Source: JAWLBM01 sp041687675
Lineage (GTDB): Bacteria > Pseudomonadota > Alphaproteobacteria > Rhizobiales > Pleomorphomonadaceae
Direction: 5' to 3'
NCBI GenBank assembly: GCA_041687675.1
Contig: JAWLBM010000003.1
Coordinates: 153,858 to 217,857 of the forward strand
DNA length: 64,000 nucleotides
The position numbers and the translations under genes were made by a program. The notes beneath the pieces were generated by a model. That model was given only the letters and a program-made list of their open reading frames with translations. It had not been told where the DNA came from and did no database searches. Below, piece after piece: positions 51,901-60,105 of the stretch (position 1 is the stretch's first letter; each line of letters starts with the position of its first letter).

Positions 51901-53555
51901 CGGTCGAGGGACGGATCCCGCTGGACGGCGGCGAGATCGACCTCGACGTCCGCCTCGACAGCCTGCCGCTGGCGCTTGCCAACGCGGTGCGGCCCGACCT
52001 CGATCTCGCCGGCAGCCTTTCGGGCACCGCCAGCATCGGCGGCACCCTCGCCTCGCCGACCGCCACCTTCGACCTCGCCGGCCGGGAGATCGCCGCGGCC
52101 CCGCTGCGCGATGCCGGCGTTCCGCCACTCGCGGTGGAAGCCTCCGGCCGCGCCAGCGCCGAGGCGGTGACCCTCGACGCGACGGCCAGCGGCGGCGGCA
52201 TCTCGCTCTCCGCGGAGGGCACCGTCCCGCTCGGGGGCGGCCCGCTCGACCTTGCGGTGAGCGGCGACGTGCCGCTCGGCCTTGCCGACCGCTTCCTCCT
52301 CGAGCGCGGGGCGACCCTCTCCGGCACCGCGAACGTGTCGCTGCAGGTGGGCGGCACCCTCGCCAATCCGTCCGTCACCGGCGACGTCGCGGTCGACGAC
52401 GCCACCTTCACCGACCCGGAGACCGCGACCCGGCTCACCGGCATCTCCGCCCGCGTATCGCTCGACGGCGAGCGCGCGGTGATCGAGCGCGTCACCGGCG
52501 TCCTCGGCGGCCGCGGCAGCATCACCGTGACCGGCTCGATCGGGATCGAGCCCGGCTCTGGCTTTCCGGCCGACCTCGCCATCACCATCGACAACGCCCG
52601 CTTCACCGACGGCCGCATCGTCACCGCCGACCTGGACGGCCGCCTGCAGGTGACCGGCCCTCTCGTCGGCGGCCCGCTGATCACCGGCGAGATCCTCGTC
52701 GACCGGGCGGAGATCACCGTGCCGGAGACGCTGCCCGGCGGCGGCGTCACCTTCCTCGACGTCCGCCACCGGCTGCCGCCCCCCAACGTGGAGCGCACGC
52801 TGGAGCGGGTGCGCGCGGTGCTGGACGGGGCGAACGGCAACGGGGAGACCGCCGCCGAGGGGCCGCGGGTGGACATCACCGTGAATGCTCCGCGGCAGAT
52901 CTTCGTCCGCGGCCGGGGCATCGACGCCGAGCTCGGCGGCAGCGTGCGGGTCACCGGACCGGTGACCGACGTGCAGCCGGTCGGCGCCTTTGAGCTGATC
53001 CGCGGCAGCATCACCATCATCGGCCAGCGGATCGTGTTCGACCGGGGCACGCTGACCCTCGTCGGCGACCTCGACCCCCTGCTCGACTTCGTGGCGACCA
53101 CCAGCGGCGGCGGCATCACCGTGACGGCGGCGATCACCGGCCGCGCCTCGAACCCGGAGATCGTGCTCTCCTCCGTGCCGGAACTGCCGCAGGACGAGGT
53201 GCTCGCCCAGCTCCTGTTCGGCCGCGGCATCGACGAGCTGTCGCCCCTGCAGATCGCCAGCCTCGCGGTCGCCGTGGCGGACCTCGCCGGCGCCGGCGGC
53301 GGCGCCGACATCCTCGGGCAACTGCGCGCGGCCACCGGTCTCGACGACCTGCAGCTGGTGACGGACGCGGAGGGCAACGCGGCGGTGCAGGCGGGGAGCT
53401 ATGTCACCGAGAACGTCTACCTCGGGGTGATCGCCGGCCCGTCCGGGCAGGCGGACGTGTCGGTGAACCTCGACATCACCGAGGATCTCAAGGCGCGGGT
53501 GCAGGTCGGGCCGGACGAGTCCCGGTTCGGGGTCTTCTACGAGACCGAATATTGA
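48927..53555 (+). CDS. tamB: TamB-like translocation/assembly module protein
   Basis: TamB is an AsmA-like bridge from the inner membrane to TamA, now thought to carry phospholipids. The 1542-residue product has an N-terminal anchor (about 5-27), a very long beta-taco region of repeated strands (for instance repeated LSGT..VGGT..PT units between about 900 and 1150) and the C-terminal TamB (DUF490) domain (from about 1150, with FDRGTLTLVGDLDPLLDF and LPQDEVLAQLLFGRGI), ending YETEY. GGGGAGA precedes the ATG. Internal repeats could make recombination or assembly errors possible. Confidence 0.93.
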   Translation: MIARLSRLIALVVLAAGLAGAWTFATAQEDESEERSRFVRFVEERISTPDRQISLGRIEGALSSDVRISSITISDPEGVWLTINDVRLVWSRLALLRGRLDIDLLEAESIVVERAPVAAEDAPTPAAGEPFTLPDLPVELLIDRLAVPNVVLGEPILGERAELSVEGSLTLAEGVLDADLAIERTDAQPGRLALQANYGEDGTLDLDLTLDEPPGGVLARLIGIPGEPAVRFTVDGTGPLSDFRADITLAVAGEELVSGAATVAAANGGYRFATDLSGRLAPLFPEAYAPYFGGTSALAIEAVLEEDGSITVPRAVVESGVARLEIGAALAPDGFPTAIEVDGSLSAGDGERVPLPGAAGTASIEAATFQVSFGGGTGTWTGSFDLSGLETETLSAEEARITAEGVAENLDDPAARRITFDLGGALTGVAAEDPDLARALGERFDILAHGAWTAGQPVEVEIAEVKNPNAALHFAGAVDGLTLDGRVWLNAADVAPFAGLAGRDISGALTFDATGTANAGTGAFDLTFDALAENLSVGIPRLDPLLAGEARLAGRAARTTEGLRFDDLRITTPVLEARVDGGYDLSTADLTLTAALEDIGLVVDGASGPVSLRAAIEGSGVRPAIEAEITSPALTLDGRRLTEARSAFEGVVGLETGAVDGRLTLSGFLDGVAIDGGARIESLDDGARRISDLLFTAGGTRVEGGVAISPEGLLDGRLQVASPDLSAVAPLALVEASGALEADVRLASANGTQAADVTATARDLAIEGVSVGAAEIDATVADLFGVPRIDGRVAATAIDLAGTRIESLEATATREGETTRFAVDADLEAGSLSAAGALTALPDGYAVALERFRLARGEDLAATLSEPVTVTVEGGTVSLPRTLIDVGGGRIVAEGSVGEALDLSLLVESLPLSLVNAVEPDLEAGGTLSGTIEVGGTPAAPTAEFEVELAGVEAAPLRRLGVPTLSVEAAGRYTGDAVVLDASASGGGLAAAVEGRIPLDGGEIDLDVRLDSLPLALANAVRPDLDLAGSLSGTASIGGTLASPTATFDLAGREIAAAPLRDAGVPPLAVEASGRASAEAVTLDATASGGGISLSAEGTVPLGGGPLDLAVSGDVPLGLADRFLLERGATLSGTANVSLQVGGTLANPSVTGDVAVDDATFTDPETATRLTGISARVSLDGERAVIERVTGVLGGRGSITVTGSIGIEPGSGFPADLAITIDNARFTDGRIVTADLDGRLQVTGPLVGGPLITGEILVDRAEITVPETLPGGGVTFLDVRHRLPPPNVERTLERVRAVLDGANGNGETAAEGPRVDITVNAPRQIFVRGRGIDAELGGSVRVTGPVTDVQPVGAFELIRGSITIIGQRIVFDRGTLTLVGDLDPLLDFVATTSGGGITVTAAITGRASNPEIVLSSVPELPQDEVLAQLLFGRGIDELSPLQIASLAVAVADLAGAGGGADILGQLRAATGLDDLQLVTDAEGNAAVQAGSYVTENVYLGVIAGPSGQADVSVNLDITEDLKARVQVGPDESRFGVFYETEY

Positions 53556-53638
53556 CCCCCTGGACGGGGCGCGGGGTTGCGATGCGGCAGCCGGGCCTCT
53601 AAATCCGGAGAACAAAGAAGCGGAGCCACTCCCCCGTC

Positions 53639-53929
53639 ATGCGCGCCATCCTGGACGTCGTTCTCCTCGCCCTCGACCTCTACGTCTGGGTCGTGATCGC
53701 CTCGGCCATCTTTTCCTGGCTCTACGCCTTCAACGTGGTGAACCCGCGCAACCAGTTCGTGGGGATGATCGGCAATGCGCTGTACCAGCTGACCGAGCCG
53801 GTGCTGCGCCCGATCCGCCGGTTCTTGCCCAACATGGGCGGGCTCGACCTCTCGCCCGTGGTGCTGCTGCTGCTGGTGTTCCTCGTGCAGCGGCTGATCA
53901 TCTACTACCTCTACCCGCTGGCCTTCTGA
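53639..53929 (+). CDS. YggT family membrane protein
   Basis: A 96-residue protein with two membrane segments (about 7-28 and 72-92) separated by NPRNQFVGMIGNALYQLTEPVLRPIRRFLP, the family signature. YggT proteins are linked to osmotic tolerance and, in some bacteria, to FtsZ-associated functions. It is paired with a DUF167 (YggU) gene 40 bases downstream, the common arrangement. Confidence 0.9.
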   Translation: MRAILDVVLLALDLYVWVVIASAIFSWLYAFNVVNPRNQFVGMIGNALYQLTEPVLRPIRRFLPNMGGLDLSPVVLLLLVFLVQRLIIYYLYPLAF

Positions 53930-53969
53930 TCCCGCCGTCGCCCGGGACGGGCGGAGCACGGAGCGAGGC

Positions 53970-54296
53970 ATGCCGAGCGATATGGCGATCGCCAGAGACG
54001 GAGACGATCTCCTGCTCCGCGTGCGGCTGACCCCGCGCGCCGACCGTGATCGACTGGAGGGCGTGCAGGTGATGTCGGACGGGGCCGAGGTGCTGGCCGC
54101 CAGGGTCCGCGCGGTGCCCGAGGACGGAAAGGCGAACGCGGCGCTGTGCGCCCTCGTGGCCGCGGCGGCGGGCGTGCCGAAGTCGCGCATGGCGCTCGAA
54201 GCCGGCGCGACCCGGCGGGTGAAGACACTGCGGATCGAGGGCGCCGATGCGGCGACGGAGGCGGCGCTCCGGGCCCTGCTTGACCAAGCTGACTAG
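53970..54296 (+). CDS. DUF167 (YggU) family protein
   Basis: The 108-residue protein contains the family core LLLRVRLTPRADRDRLEG, RAVPEDGKANAALCALVAAAAGVPKSRM and RVKTLRIEG. It is small, soluble and of unknown function. It follows yggT on the same strand and ends convergent to the Trm112-like gene. A 6-bp inverted repeat CAGGTG-ACTC-CACCTG (54332-54347) lies between the two stops. Confidence 0.9.
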   Translation: MPSDMAIARDGDDLLLRVRLTPRADRDRLEGVQVMSDGAEVLAARVRAVPEDGKANAALCALVAAAAGVPKSRMALEAGATRRVKTLRIEGADAATEAALRALLDQAD

Positions 54297-54375
54297 CTAG
54301 AGCTTCGAGCCTGGAGAAATTTCTTGTCGACCAGGTGACTCCACCTGATCGGAAACGCCCCGGCCTTGCCCGCCC

Positions 54376-54579
54376 TCAGTCGTCGTCGCCGAGCGGGCGG
54401 GCCTCGTCCGGGAGCATGATGGGGACGCCGTCGCGGACCGGATAGGCGAGCCGCGCCGCGCGGGAGACCAGTTCCTGCCGGTCCGGGCGCCATTCCAGCG
54501 TCGTCTTGGTGAGCGGGCAGACCAGGATCTCGAGAAGCTTCGGGTCCACCGAGCCCGTCTGCCGCGCTTCGTCCGCCAT
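54376..54579 (-). CDS. Trm112/YcaR-family protein
   Basis: The 67-residue product has LLEILVCPLTKTTLEW and RLAYPVRDGVPIMLPDEAR, the Trm112 fold. Only one cysteine of the zinc-ribbon is kept, as usual in proteobacterial members. Eukaryotic and archaeal relatives activate methyltransferases; the bacterial role is unknown. It is followed upstream on the same strand by a LON-domain gene. Confidence 0.88.
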   Translation of the reverse strand: MADEARQTGSVDPKLLEILVCPLTKTTLEWRPDRQELVSRAARLAYPVRDGVPIMLPDEARPLGDDD

Positions 54580-54630
54580 CGCCCACCGCCTTTCCTGCCG
54601 GATCGGACCGTTTATCGCCGCTGCGCGCCC

Positions 54631-55305
54631 CTACTGCAACGGCGGCGTCTCGCCGGCGGTTTCCCGGATCGCGAATTCGGTGATGGCCACGAGCATGTCG
54701 GCCCGCGTCTTGAGATCCGGCGCCTCGAGGAGCAGCTGCTTCTCCGGCGGCCCGAACGGGCTCATCATCGACAGCGCGTTGACCAGCGCCTCGGTGGACG
54801 CGCGGTCCACGCTTTCCCAGTCCGCCTCGAGGTTGTTGGCGTCGAGATAGGCGCGGAAGGCGCTGAGCAGCCCCGCCCGGTCCACCGCCTCCTCGCCCGC
54901 CCGCGGCACGAAGTCGGCTGCGAACTCCTCGGCCGAGACGCGGCAGAGGCGGTAGGGCCGGTCGGTGTCGATCTCGGCGAGGATCCGGAAGCGGGAGATG
55001 CCGCCGAGGGTGACGAGATAGCGCCCGTCGCCGGTCTCGCTGACTCTGGTGAGCCGGCCGGCGCAGCCGACCGCGCAGAGCGCCGGCTCGCCGTCGGGGC
55101 GTCGTGCCGCGCCGTCGAAGCGGGGCTGCACCATGCCGATCACGCGCGACCCGGCGAGGGCGGCGTCCACCATCGCGAGGTAGCGCGGCTCGAAGATGTT
55201 GAGCGGAAGCTGTCCCCTCGGCAGCAGCAGGGCGCCGGTGAGAGGAAACACGGGGATAGCGTCGGGCAGGTCTTCCGGGCCCTTGTAGGTGAAGTTGCCG
55301 GTCAT
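54631..55305 (-). CDS. LON N-terminal (substrate-binding) domain protein
   Basis: The 224-residue product consists of the Lon substrate-binding domain alone, without ATPase or protease: DAIPVFPLTGALLLPRGQLPLNIFEPRYLAMVD, VGCAGRLTRV and ISRFRIL. It is a conserved stand-alone form; its role is not known, though a protein-quality function is inferred. Start MTGNFTYKG. It lies between Trm112-like and thioredoxin genes on the same strand, a grouping common in Hyphomicrobiales. Confidence 0.9.
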   Translation of the reverse strand: MTGNFTYKGPEDLPDAIPVFPLTGALLLPRGQLPLNIFEPRYLAMVDAALAGSRVIGMVQPRFDGAARRPDGEPALCAVGCAGRLTRVSETGDGRYLVTLGGISRFRILAEIDTDRPYRLCRVSAEEFAADFVPRAGEEAVDRAGLLSAFRAYLDANNLEADWESVDRASTEALVNALSMMSPFGPPEKQLLLEAPDLKTRADMLVAITEFAIRETAGETPPLQ

Positions 55306-55396
55306 GCGCCTCGGGTCCTGGACGGCGGCGGGCGCCTTGATCGGCCCCCGCCTCAGACCGCCATATAGGGTCCGCCGCCCGCCCGGCGATCCCCCC

Positions 55397-56332
55397 TCAG
55401 GAGAAGAGCACCGAGGACAGCCGCCGGCGTCCGTAGAGCGTCTCCGGATCGGTCGGCCCCCAGGCCTCGAAGAACTGGACCAGCTGCTTTCGCGCGGCCT
55501 CCTCGTTCCAGCCCCGGTCGCGCCGCACGCTCTCGACGAGATGGTCGACCGCAGCCTTGCGCTGGCCGTGGGCTGCGAGGGCGATGGCGAGCTCGAGCCG
55601 CGCGTCGTGGTCGTTCGGATCGGCCTCGATGCGGGCGACCAGCGTCGCCGTGTCGCCGAGCTTCGCCGACTGCTCCGCAAGGTCGAGTTCCGCGCGGGCG
55701 CCGGCGACCGCGGCGTCGCCGCGCCTGGCCTCGGGGATCTGCTCCAGCACCGCGCGGGCGTCGTCGAGCCGGCCGAGGCCGACCAGGGCGCGGACGAGCC
55801 CGGCCGCGGCGGCGACCTGCTCGGGGTCCGACTGCAGCGCCGCCATGAAGAGCTCGGCTGCCGGCTCGAAGGACTTCTCCGCCAGCATGGCGTTGCCCTG
55901 CTCGAGCAACTGCTCCACCTCGCTCGGTCCGGCCGGGCCGGCGACCCGCTCGATGAACTGCTTCACCTGGCTTTCCGGCAGCGCGCCCATGAAGCCGTCG
56001 AGCGGGCGGCCGTCGACGAAGGCGATCACCGCCGGGATCGACTGGATGCCGAGCTGGCCGGCCACCTGGGGATGCTCGTCGATGTTCATCTTGACGAGCC
56101 TCACCGCGCCCTTGGCGGCGCGCACCGCCTTCTCCAGCACTGGCGTCAGCTGCTTGCACGGCCCGCACCAGGGGGCCCAGAAGTCAACCAGCACCGGGCT
56201 CTGGCGGGAGGCGTCGATGACATCGCGCACGAAGTTGGCGGTGGTGGTGTCCTTGACGAGGTCGTCCGCCGCCGCGGTGGGCGGGGCCTCGGTCCCGAAG
56301 CCGTTGCCGAAGGTGAAGGTGGGTCCGCTCAT
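55397..56332 (-). CDS. Thioredoxin-TPR protein (CnoX/YbbN-like)
   Basis: The 311-residue product has an N-terminal thioredoxin domain with VDFWAPWCGPCK (CGPC at 56-59) and IQSIPAVIAFVDG (cis-Pro loop), then TPR helices (about 155-300). This is the CnoX/YbbN layout, a holdase that protects proteins from oxidation and passes them to GroEL/DnaK. E. coli CnoX lacks the CxxC, while the full CGPC here indicates redox activity, as in alphaproteobacterial members. Start MSGPTFTFG. Confidence 0.9.
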   Translation of the reverse strand: MSGPTFTFGNGFGTEAPPTAAADDLVKDTTTANFVRDVIDASRQSPVLVDFWAPWCGPCKQLTPVLEKAVRAAKGAVRLVKMNIDEHPQVAGQLGIQSIPAVIAFVDGRPLDGFMGALPESQVKQFIERVAGPAGPSEVEQLLEQGNAMLAEKSFEPAAELFMAALQSDPEQVAAAAGLVRALVGLGRLDDARAVLEQIPEARRGDAAVAGARAELDLAEQSAKLGDTATLVARIEADPNDHDARLELAIALAAHGQRKAAVDHLVESVRRDRGWNEEAARKQLVQFFEAWGPTDPETLYGRRRLSSVLFS

Positions 56333-56453
56333 GGCTCGCTCTCGGATGGGTTCGGCCCGGCGGCCGGGGCCGCCTTCTGCCGGTTGTCGTTGCACACTAT
56401 GTGGCGCGTCCGGGGCCGGATGACAAACCCCCGGTGCCGCCGGACTGCGGTTT

Positions 56454-56957
56454 TCACTCCGCGAGGGGCAGGTCGACGACCATCGGCTCGTGGTCCGTGG
56501 CGCGCAGGAAGGCGAGGAGGCCCTCCGGCGGCAGCGAGGTGGTGGCCGTGTTGACCAGGGGATGGAAGTTCACCGGGTCCTCCTCGAGCAGCGCCCGCTC
56601 AATCACCACCGTGACCCTGCCGGCCGTGTCGTTGATGGCGCCGAAGGGCGTCACCGAGCCGGGCCTGACGCCCCAGACCGCCTCCAGCAGCTCTCCCGAG
56701 CCGAACGACACCCGGCCGGAGCCGCCGATCGCCTCGTGCACCCGCTTGAGGTCGAGCCGGGCGTCCTCGCGGGCGGTGATCAGGAAGAGGCGGCTCTTCT
56801 TGTCCTTGACGAAGAGGTTCTTGGAGTGGCCGCCGGGGATCTCCCCCCGAAGCGCCCGGCTCTCCTCCACGGTGTGGAGCGGCTGGTGCTCGACGGTGGA
56901 ATGCGCCACGCCGAGCCGGTCGAGGAGGGCGAACACGTCGGACGGTGTGGCGGGCAT
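56454..56957 (-). CDS. Prolyl-tRNA editing protein (ProXp-ala/YbaK family)
   Basis: The 167-residue single-domain protein has EEIPGGHSKNLFVKDKK-like wording (LRGEIPGGHSKNLFVKDKKS), with the family Lys (K46), and GVRPGSVTPFGAIND. ProXp-ala-type proteins hydrolyse mischarged Ala-tRNA-Pro in the cytosol. Start codon is the ATG just after a 412-base intergenic stretch. Upstream on the same strand of the thioredoxin gene. Confidence 0.9.
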   Translation of the reverse strand: MPATPSDVFALLDRLGVAHSTVEHQPLHTVEESRALRGEIPGGHSKNLFVKDKKSRLFLITAREDARLDLKRVHEAIGGSGRVSFGSGELLEAVWGVRPGSVTPFGAINDTAGRVTVVIERALLEEDPVNFHPLVNTATTSLPPEGLLAFLRATDHEPMVVDLPLAE

Positions 56958-57369
56958 GGGGTCTCCGGCCGGTGATTTGGTCGCGGCCCTTCCTACTCCC
57001 GCGCCGTCTCGGCTTTCAACCCCCGCCGCCGCCTTGGGGCGGAACGGCCCACCGCCGCGGCGAGCGCGTCCGCCCTCGTCCGCCGCAATGCCGTTGCCGA
57101 TCGACCCATCGGGCCATCCCCCGCCCGCCGCGCCGTAGCCCGCGGACCGATCGCAGGCCCCGCCCGCAGCCGTCTCCTTTGCACCCGTCGGGGCAGGTCC
57201 TGCCCGCGGCGCCGGAATGCCCGTCCGGCGCGGCTAGGAGGGCTCGCGAACCCGTTCGGCCGCCATCGTCCATCCGCCGCGAGGCCTCGTCTTTTCCCTG
57301 TTGCAATCCGCCCGCGATTGGTCCATATACCCCTCGCTCCGGCGACGGAGCCGACCGGAAACGGCGTGA
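56958..57369. other. Intergenic, no gene supported
   Basis: The region separates the prolyl-tRNA editing gene (leftward) from tRNA-Gly (rightward). Two GC-rich open frames exist on the minus strand but lack ribosome sites and domains. The 60 bases just before tRNA-Gly are less GC-rich (TTTTCCCTGTTGCAATCC...) and probably include its promoter. Confidence 0.5.
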
Positions 57370-57444
57370 GCGGGTGTAGCTCAGGGGTAGAGCACAACCT
57401 TGCCAAGGTTGGGGTCGAGGGTTCGAATCCCTTCGCCCGCTCCA
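57370..57444 (+). tRNA. tRNA-Gly(GCC)
   Basis: GCGGGTG pairs with CGCCCGC, discriminator T, encoded CCA. Anticodon stem CAACC/GGTTG encloses TTGCCAA, anticodon GCC (codons GGC/GGU). T-arm GAGGGTTCGAATCCCTT is canonical. A GAAA-loop terminator follows 16 bases later. Confidence 0.96.
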
Positions 57445-57460
57445 GTTTCCGACGACACAG

Positions 57461-57485
57461 AAGCCGCGGGAAACCGCGGCTTTTG
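57461..57485 (+). terminator. Intrinsic terminator of tRNA-Gly
   Basis: Nine-base stem AAGCCGCGG/CCGCGGCTT with GAAA loop (57461-57482) followed by TT. It is correctly placed to end the tRNA transcript. Confidence 0.8.
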
Positions 57486-57634
57486 TCGTTTCTGGGCGGT
57501 GGGAATCGCGGCACTCGGGAATTGCGGCGGGCGTCGGGTCACCGCTCGGTTACAGGGCCGCCCTGGCCCGGGACGGTGGCGGTGCGGGGTGGGGCGATGC
57601 GGTCGGTGCAGCCGCGCCAAGGGGCTGCAGCGGC

Positions 57635-58345
57635 TTACGACCCGATCTCCCAGATCGCAACGGTTACGACGGCGAGCCCGGCGGCGCCCTGTATAGCGCG
57701 CGATGCCCGGTCGAGAGCGACACCGTGGCGGACCGCCACGGTTTCCGCGCGGCCGCGTGTGAGGGCTGCCGCGAGAGCGACGATGGTCAGGACCGCGCCG
57801 ATGCCGATCAGCATGGCCGCCGCGAAGGCGAGGCCTGCCTCCGGCATGCCGCGGGCGATCGACATAGTCATCACGAAGAGAGTGAGCGGGCAGGGGATGA
57901 AGCCGGCCGCGACCCCTGCAAAGATGCCGTGGTCGGACCAATGGCGGTGGGGCCGCGCAGCCCGGATCATGAACCAGATGCCGATCGCGATCATGATGCC
58001 GCGGCTCACGGCCTCCAGGACCGGCGCTTCCCCGACGCCGCCAAGCGTTCGTGTGACGAGCGGAAGCCCGAACCCAGCGATCGCGACGGCCATGCCCACG
58101 TGAGTTGCGGAGAGCGCAGCGGCCACGACAATGGCCCGCGTCGCGGCGACGCGCGCGCCGGCGACGTAACCGGCGAGCAGCAGCTTGCCATGTCCCGGAG
58201 TCAGGGCATGGACGGCGCCGAACAGAACGCCGGTCGGGACCATCGCGGCGAGCACGGCCGCCCCGCCCGCCTCCCCGTAGGCCGCGAGATCGGCGGAAAT
58301 GGATTCGCGAACCAAGGCCTGGATCGCGACAAGCTCCTGAAGCAT
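57635..58345 (-). CDS. NicO/RcnA-like nickel-cobalt permease
   Basis: The 236-residue product has about six membrane helices and the NicO-type motif H46-ALTPG-H52-GK in the second helix, plus GFIPCPLTLFVM in the middle. Members move Ni2+/Co2+ (usually outward, as RcnA) or related cations. It is the last gene of the minus-strand metal cluster, 180 bases after the anchor-protein gene. The family sits near sulfite exporter TauE-like proteins, which is the main alternative. Confidence 0.78.
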   Translation of the reverse strand: MLQELVAIQALVRESISADLAAYGEAGGAAVLAAMVPTGVLFGAVHALTPGHGKLLLAGYVAGARVAATRAIVVAAALSATHVGMAVAIAGFGLPLVTRTLGGVGEAPVLEAVSRGIMIAIGIWFMIRAARPHRHWSDHGIFAGVAAGFIPCPLTLFVMTMSIARGMPEAGLAFAAAMLIGIGAVLTIVALAAALTRGRAETVAVRHGVALDRASRAIQGAAGLAVVTVAIWEIGS

Positions 58346-58525
58346 CGGCGGCGCCCTGTCGAAAGTCGACCGGTTCCGGCTGTGCCGGGGCGGACAGGTT
58401 CTAGCCCCCCCCGCCGGTTCTGGCCAGAGGCGGGGCGGCGCCCGGGCGTCGGCATCGCTGCCCGGGCGGCGAAGGCCCCTCGCGACAAGCCATGGCGTGC
58501 GGCCGTGGCCCGCAGCGTGGCCGAT

Positions 58526-59308
58526 CTACTGGACCCTCTTGATATCGGCGTAGATGCCTTCGGTGACCAGCGACACGGTGACGTCGCCGTCGGTCCGGTT
58601 GCGCCAGAACCAGCCGTGGTTGCCGTCGAAGGCCGCCTCCAGCACGCCGTCGTCGCCGTCGACCCCGCGGCCCTTCTCGTAGTCGGCGGACTGGCCCGCC
58701 CCGTCGCCATGCAGGTCGAAGTTGACCGGCCCGCCAGTCGATTCCCAGGCGAAGTTCACCTGGTCACCGGCCTGCATGACGAGCTTGATCTCGGCGCCCT
58801 GGCCCGGCGCCAAGGAAAAGCTGACCGAGTCCGATCGAAGTCCGTCGGGCGCGACGTCCGGCATCGCCTCGGGGGCGCTTGACGCCATGGCGTTCTCCCC
58901 AACGGGCGGACCCCAGGTGTCCACGGCCGCGGCCTCGGCGATGGCAGACGCGAGCGGATCCGCCGCGGCCATCTCCGGCTGCGGTGCAAAGGCGGCAGCC
59001 GCGAGCCGCTCCTCGATCCGCTCCAGACGGGCGAGAACCTCGACCCGGAACGCCTCGGCCGCCGGGTCGGCGGACGCCTGTGCGGCGTTCCCCTCGGCGG
59101 CGTTCTCCTCGGCGAGCTGGCGCTTGATCTCGCCCATCTGCGTGAGCCCGAGCAGGCGGCCGGCGCCGGTCGGATCGACGGCGTACTCGGCGGGCAGCAC
59201 GATGGTGACGAGCAGAACCGCGGCCGAGGCGGCGGCGAGCAGGGTCGAGCGCCAAAGGCGCAACGCGCTGGGAAGATCGGCCCGGCGGGGCAGGTCGGTG
59301 TTGTACAT
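58526..59308 (-). CDS. Membrane-anchored protein of a HupE-linked cluster
   Basis: The 260-residue product has one N-terminal membrane span (about 22-42, TLLAAASAAVLLVTIVLPAEY), a coiled segment (about 55-105) and a C-terminal beta-rich domain ending VTVSLVTEGIYADIKRVQ. I start at MYNTDLPRRADLP because AAGGTGAT lies just upstream; a GTG 9 bases earlier is possible. It is 11 bases from the HupE/UreJ gene. Proteins of this type occur beside HupE in metal clusters and are annotated only as transmembrane anchor proteins. The soluble domain should face the periplasm. Confidence 0.65.
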   Translation of the reverse strand: MYNTDLPRRADLPSALRLWRSTLLAAASAAVLLVTIVLPAEYAVDPTGAGRLLGLTQMGEIKRQLAEENAAEGNAAQASADPAAEAFRVEVLARLERIEERLAAAAFAPQPEMAAADPLASAIAEAAAVDTWGPPVGENAMASSAPEAMPDVAPDGLRSDSVSFSLAPGQGAEIKLVMQAGDQVNFAWESTGGPVNFDLHGDGAGQSADYEKGRGVDGDDGVLEAAFDGNHGWFWRNRTDGDVTVSLVTEGIYADIKRVQ

Positions 59309-59319
59309 GGCGATCACCT

Positions 59320-60054
59320 TCAGGAGAGGATCCAGCCGGTCAGCTGGTACCCGATCAGCACCAAGCCGGCGGACATCATGGCGACGTTGGCGGTGTAGGC
59401 GTGGCGCAGGAAGCCGTCGCTGCGCCGCCAGAAACCCATGGCGAGGAGAATGGCTACAAGGGCGAGCAACTGGCCGATCTCGACGCCGACGTTGAAGGCG
59501 AGGAGGTTGGCGATGAGCCCGTCCGGCGCGATCTGATATTCGAGGATCTTGGTTGCGAGCCCGAGCCCGTGAAAGAGGCCGAAGACCAGCGTCGCCATCC
59601 TGGTGTTCGGCTGGAACCCGAGCCAGCGCCGGAATGCCCCGAGGTTGTCGAGCGCCTTGTACACCACCGACAGGCCGATGATCGCGTCGACGAGGTAGGA
59701 ATTGACATTCCAGCCAAAGTAGACACCCGCCAGCATAGTGACCGAGTGCCCGATGGCGAACAGGCTGACGTAGATGGCAATGTGCTTGAGGCGGTAGAGG
59801 AAGAATATCACCCCGGCGAGGAACAGGAGGTGGTCGTATCCCGTCACCATGTGCTTGGCGCCGAGATAGACGAAGGGGACGAGATGCACCCCCGTGATCT
59901 CCATGATGTAGCCCTTATCGCCCTCGGCGACCGCATGGGCGAAGCCCTCGGCGGCAGACAGCACGAGGAGGACGGTGGCGGCGAGGATCCCGTGCAGGAC
60001 GCGCCATGGGCGCCCCTTGCCGGGCCACAACCCCGCGATCGGTCGACATGTCAT
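59320..60054 (-). CDS. HupE/UreJ-family metal permease
   Basis: The 244-residue product has a signal-like N-terminus (ending FAHA) and six to seven membrane helices. Family motifs are HMVTGYDHLLFLAGVIFFL and the later FGLFHGLGLATKI and FNVGVEIGQL, with several conserved His. HupE/UreJ proteins take up nickel for hydrogenase or urease. Neither enzyme is encoded here, so the cargo and direction are open. It follows the His-rich gene by 51 bases on the same strand. Confidence 0.82.
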   Translation of the reverse strand: MTCRPIAGLWPGKGRPWRVLHGILAATVLLVLSAAEGFAHAVAEGDKGYIMEITGVHLVPFVYLGAKHMVTGYDHLLFLAGVIFFLYRLKHIAIYVSLFAIGHSVTMLAGVYFGWNVNSYLVDAIIGLSVVYKALDNLGAFRRWLGFQPNTRMATLVFGLFHGLGLATKILEYQIAPDGLIANLLAFNVGVEIGQLLALVAILLAMGFWRRSDGFLRHAYTANVAMMSAGLVLIGYQLTGWILS

Positions 60055-60105
60055 GATGGGGCTCCGGATGAGTGCGGACGCCGCCCGTCGCCGGGCGGCC
60101 TCGGG

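Noticed and set aside
51600..52400. Repeated LSGT/VGGT-type units considered as a DNA repeat or CRISPR-like array
   Set aside because: They are imperfect protein-level repeats of the TamB beta-taco, not regular DNA repeats with spacers.
50712..53615. Minus-strand open frame of about 970 codons opposite tamB
   Set aside because: Composition is dominated by Arg/Gly/Ala/Asp, it lacks any family motif and mirrors the third-position GC of tamB.
54332..54347. CAGGTG-ACTC-CACCTG hairpin between two convergent genes as a terminator
   Set aside because: The stem is only 6 bp and no T-run follows; mentioned with the DUF167 gene but not called.
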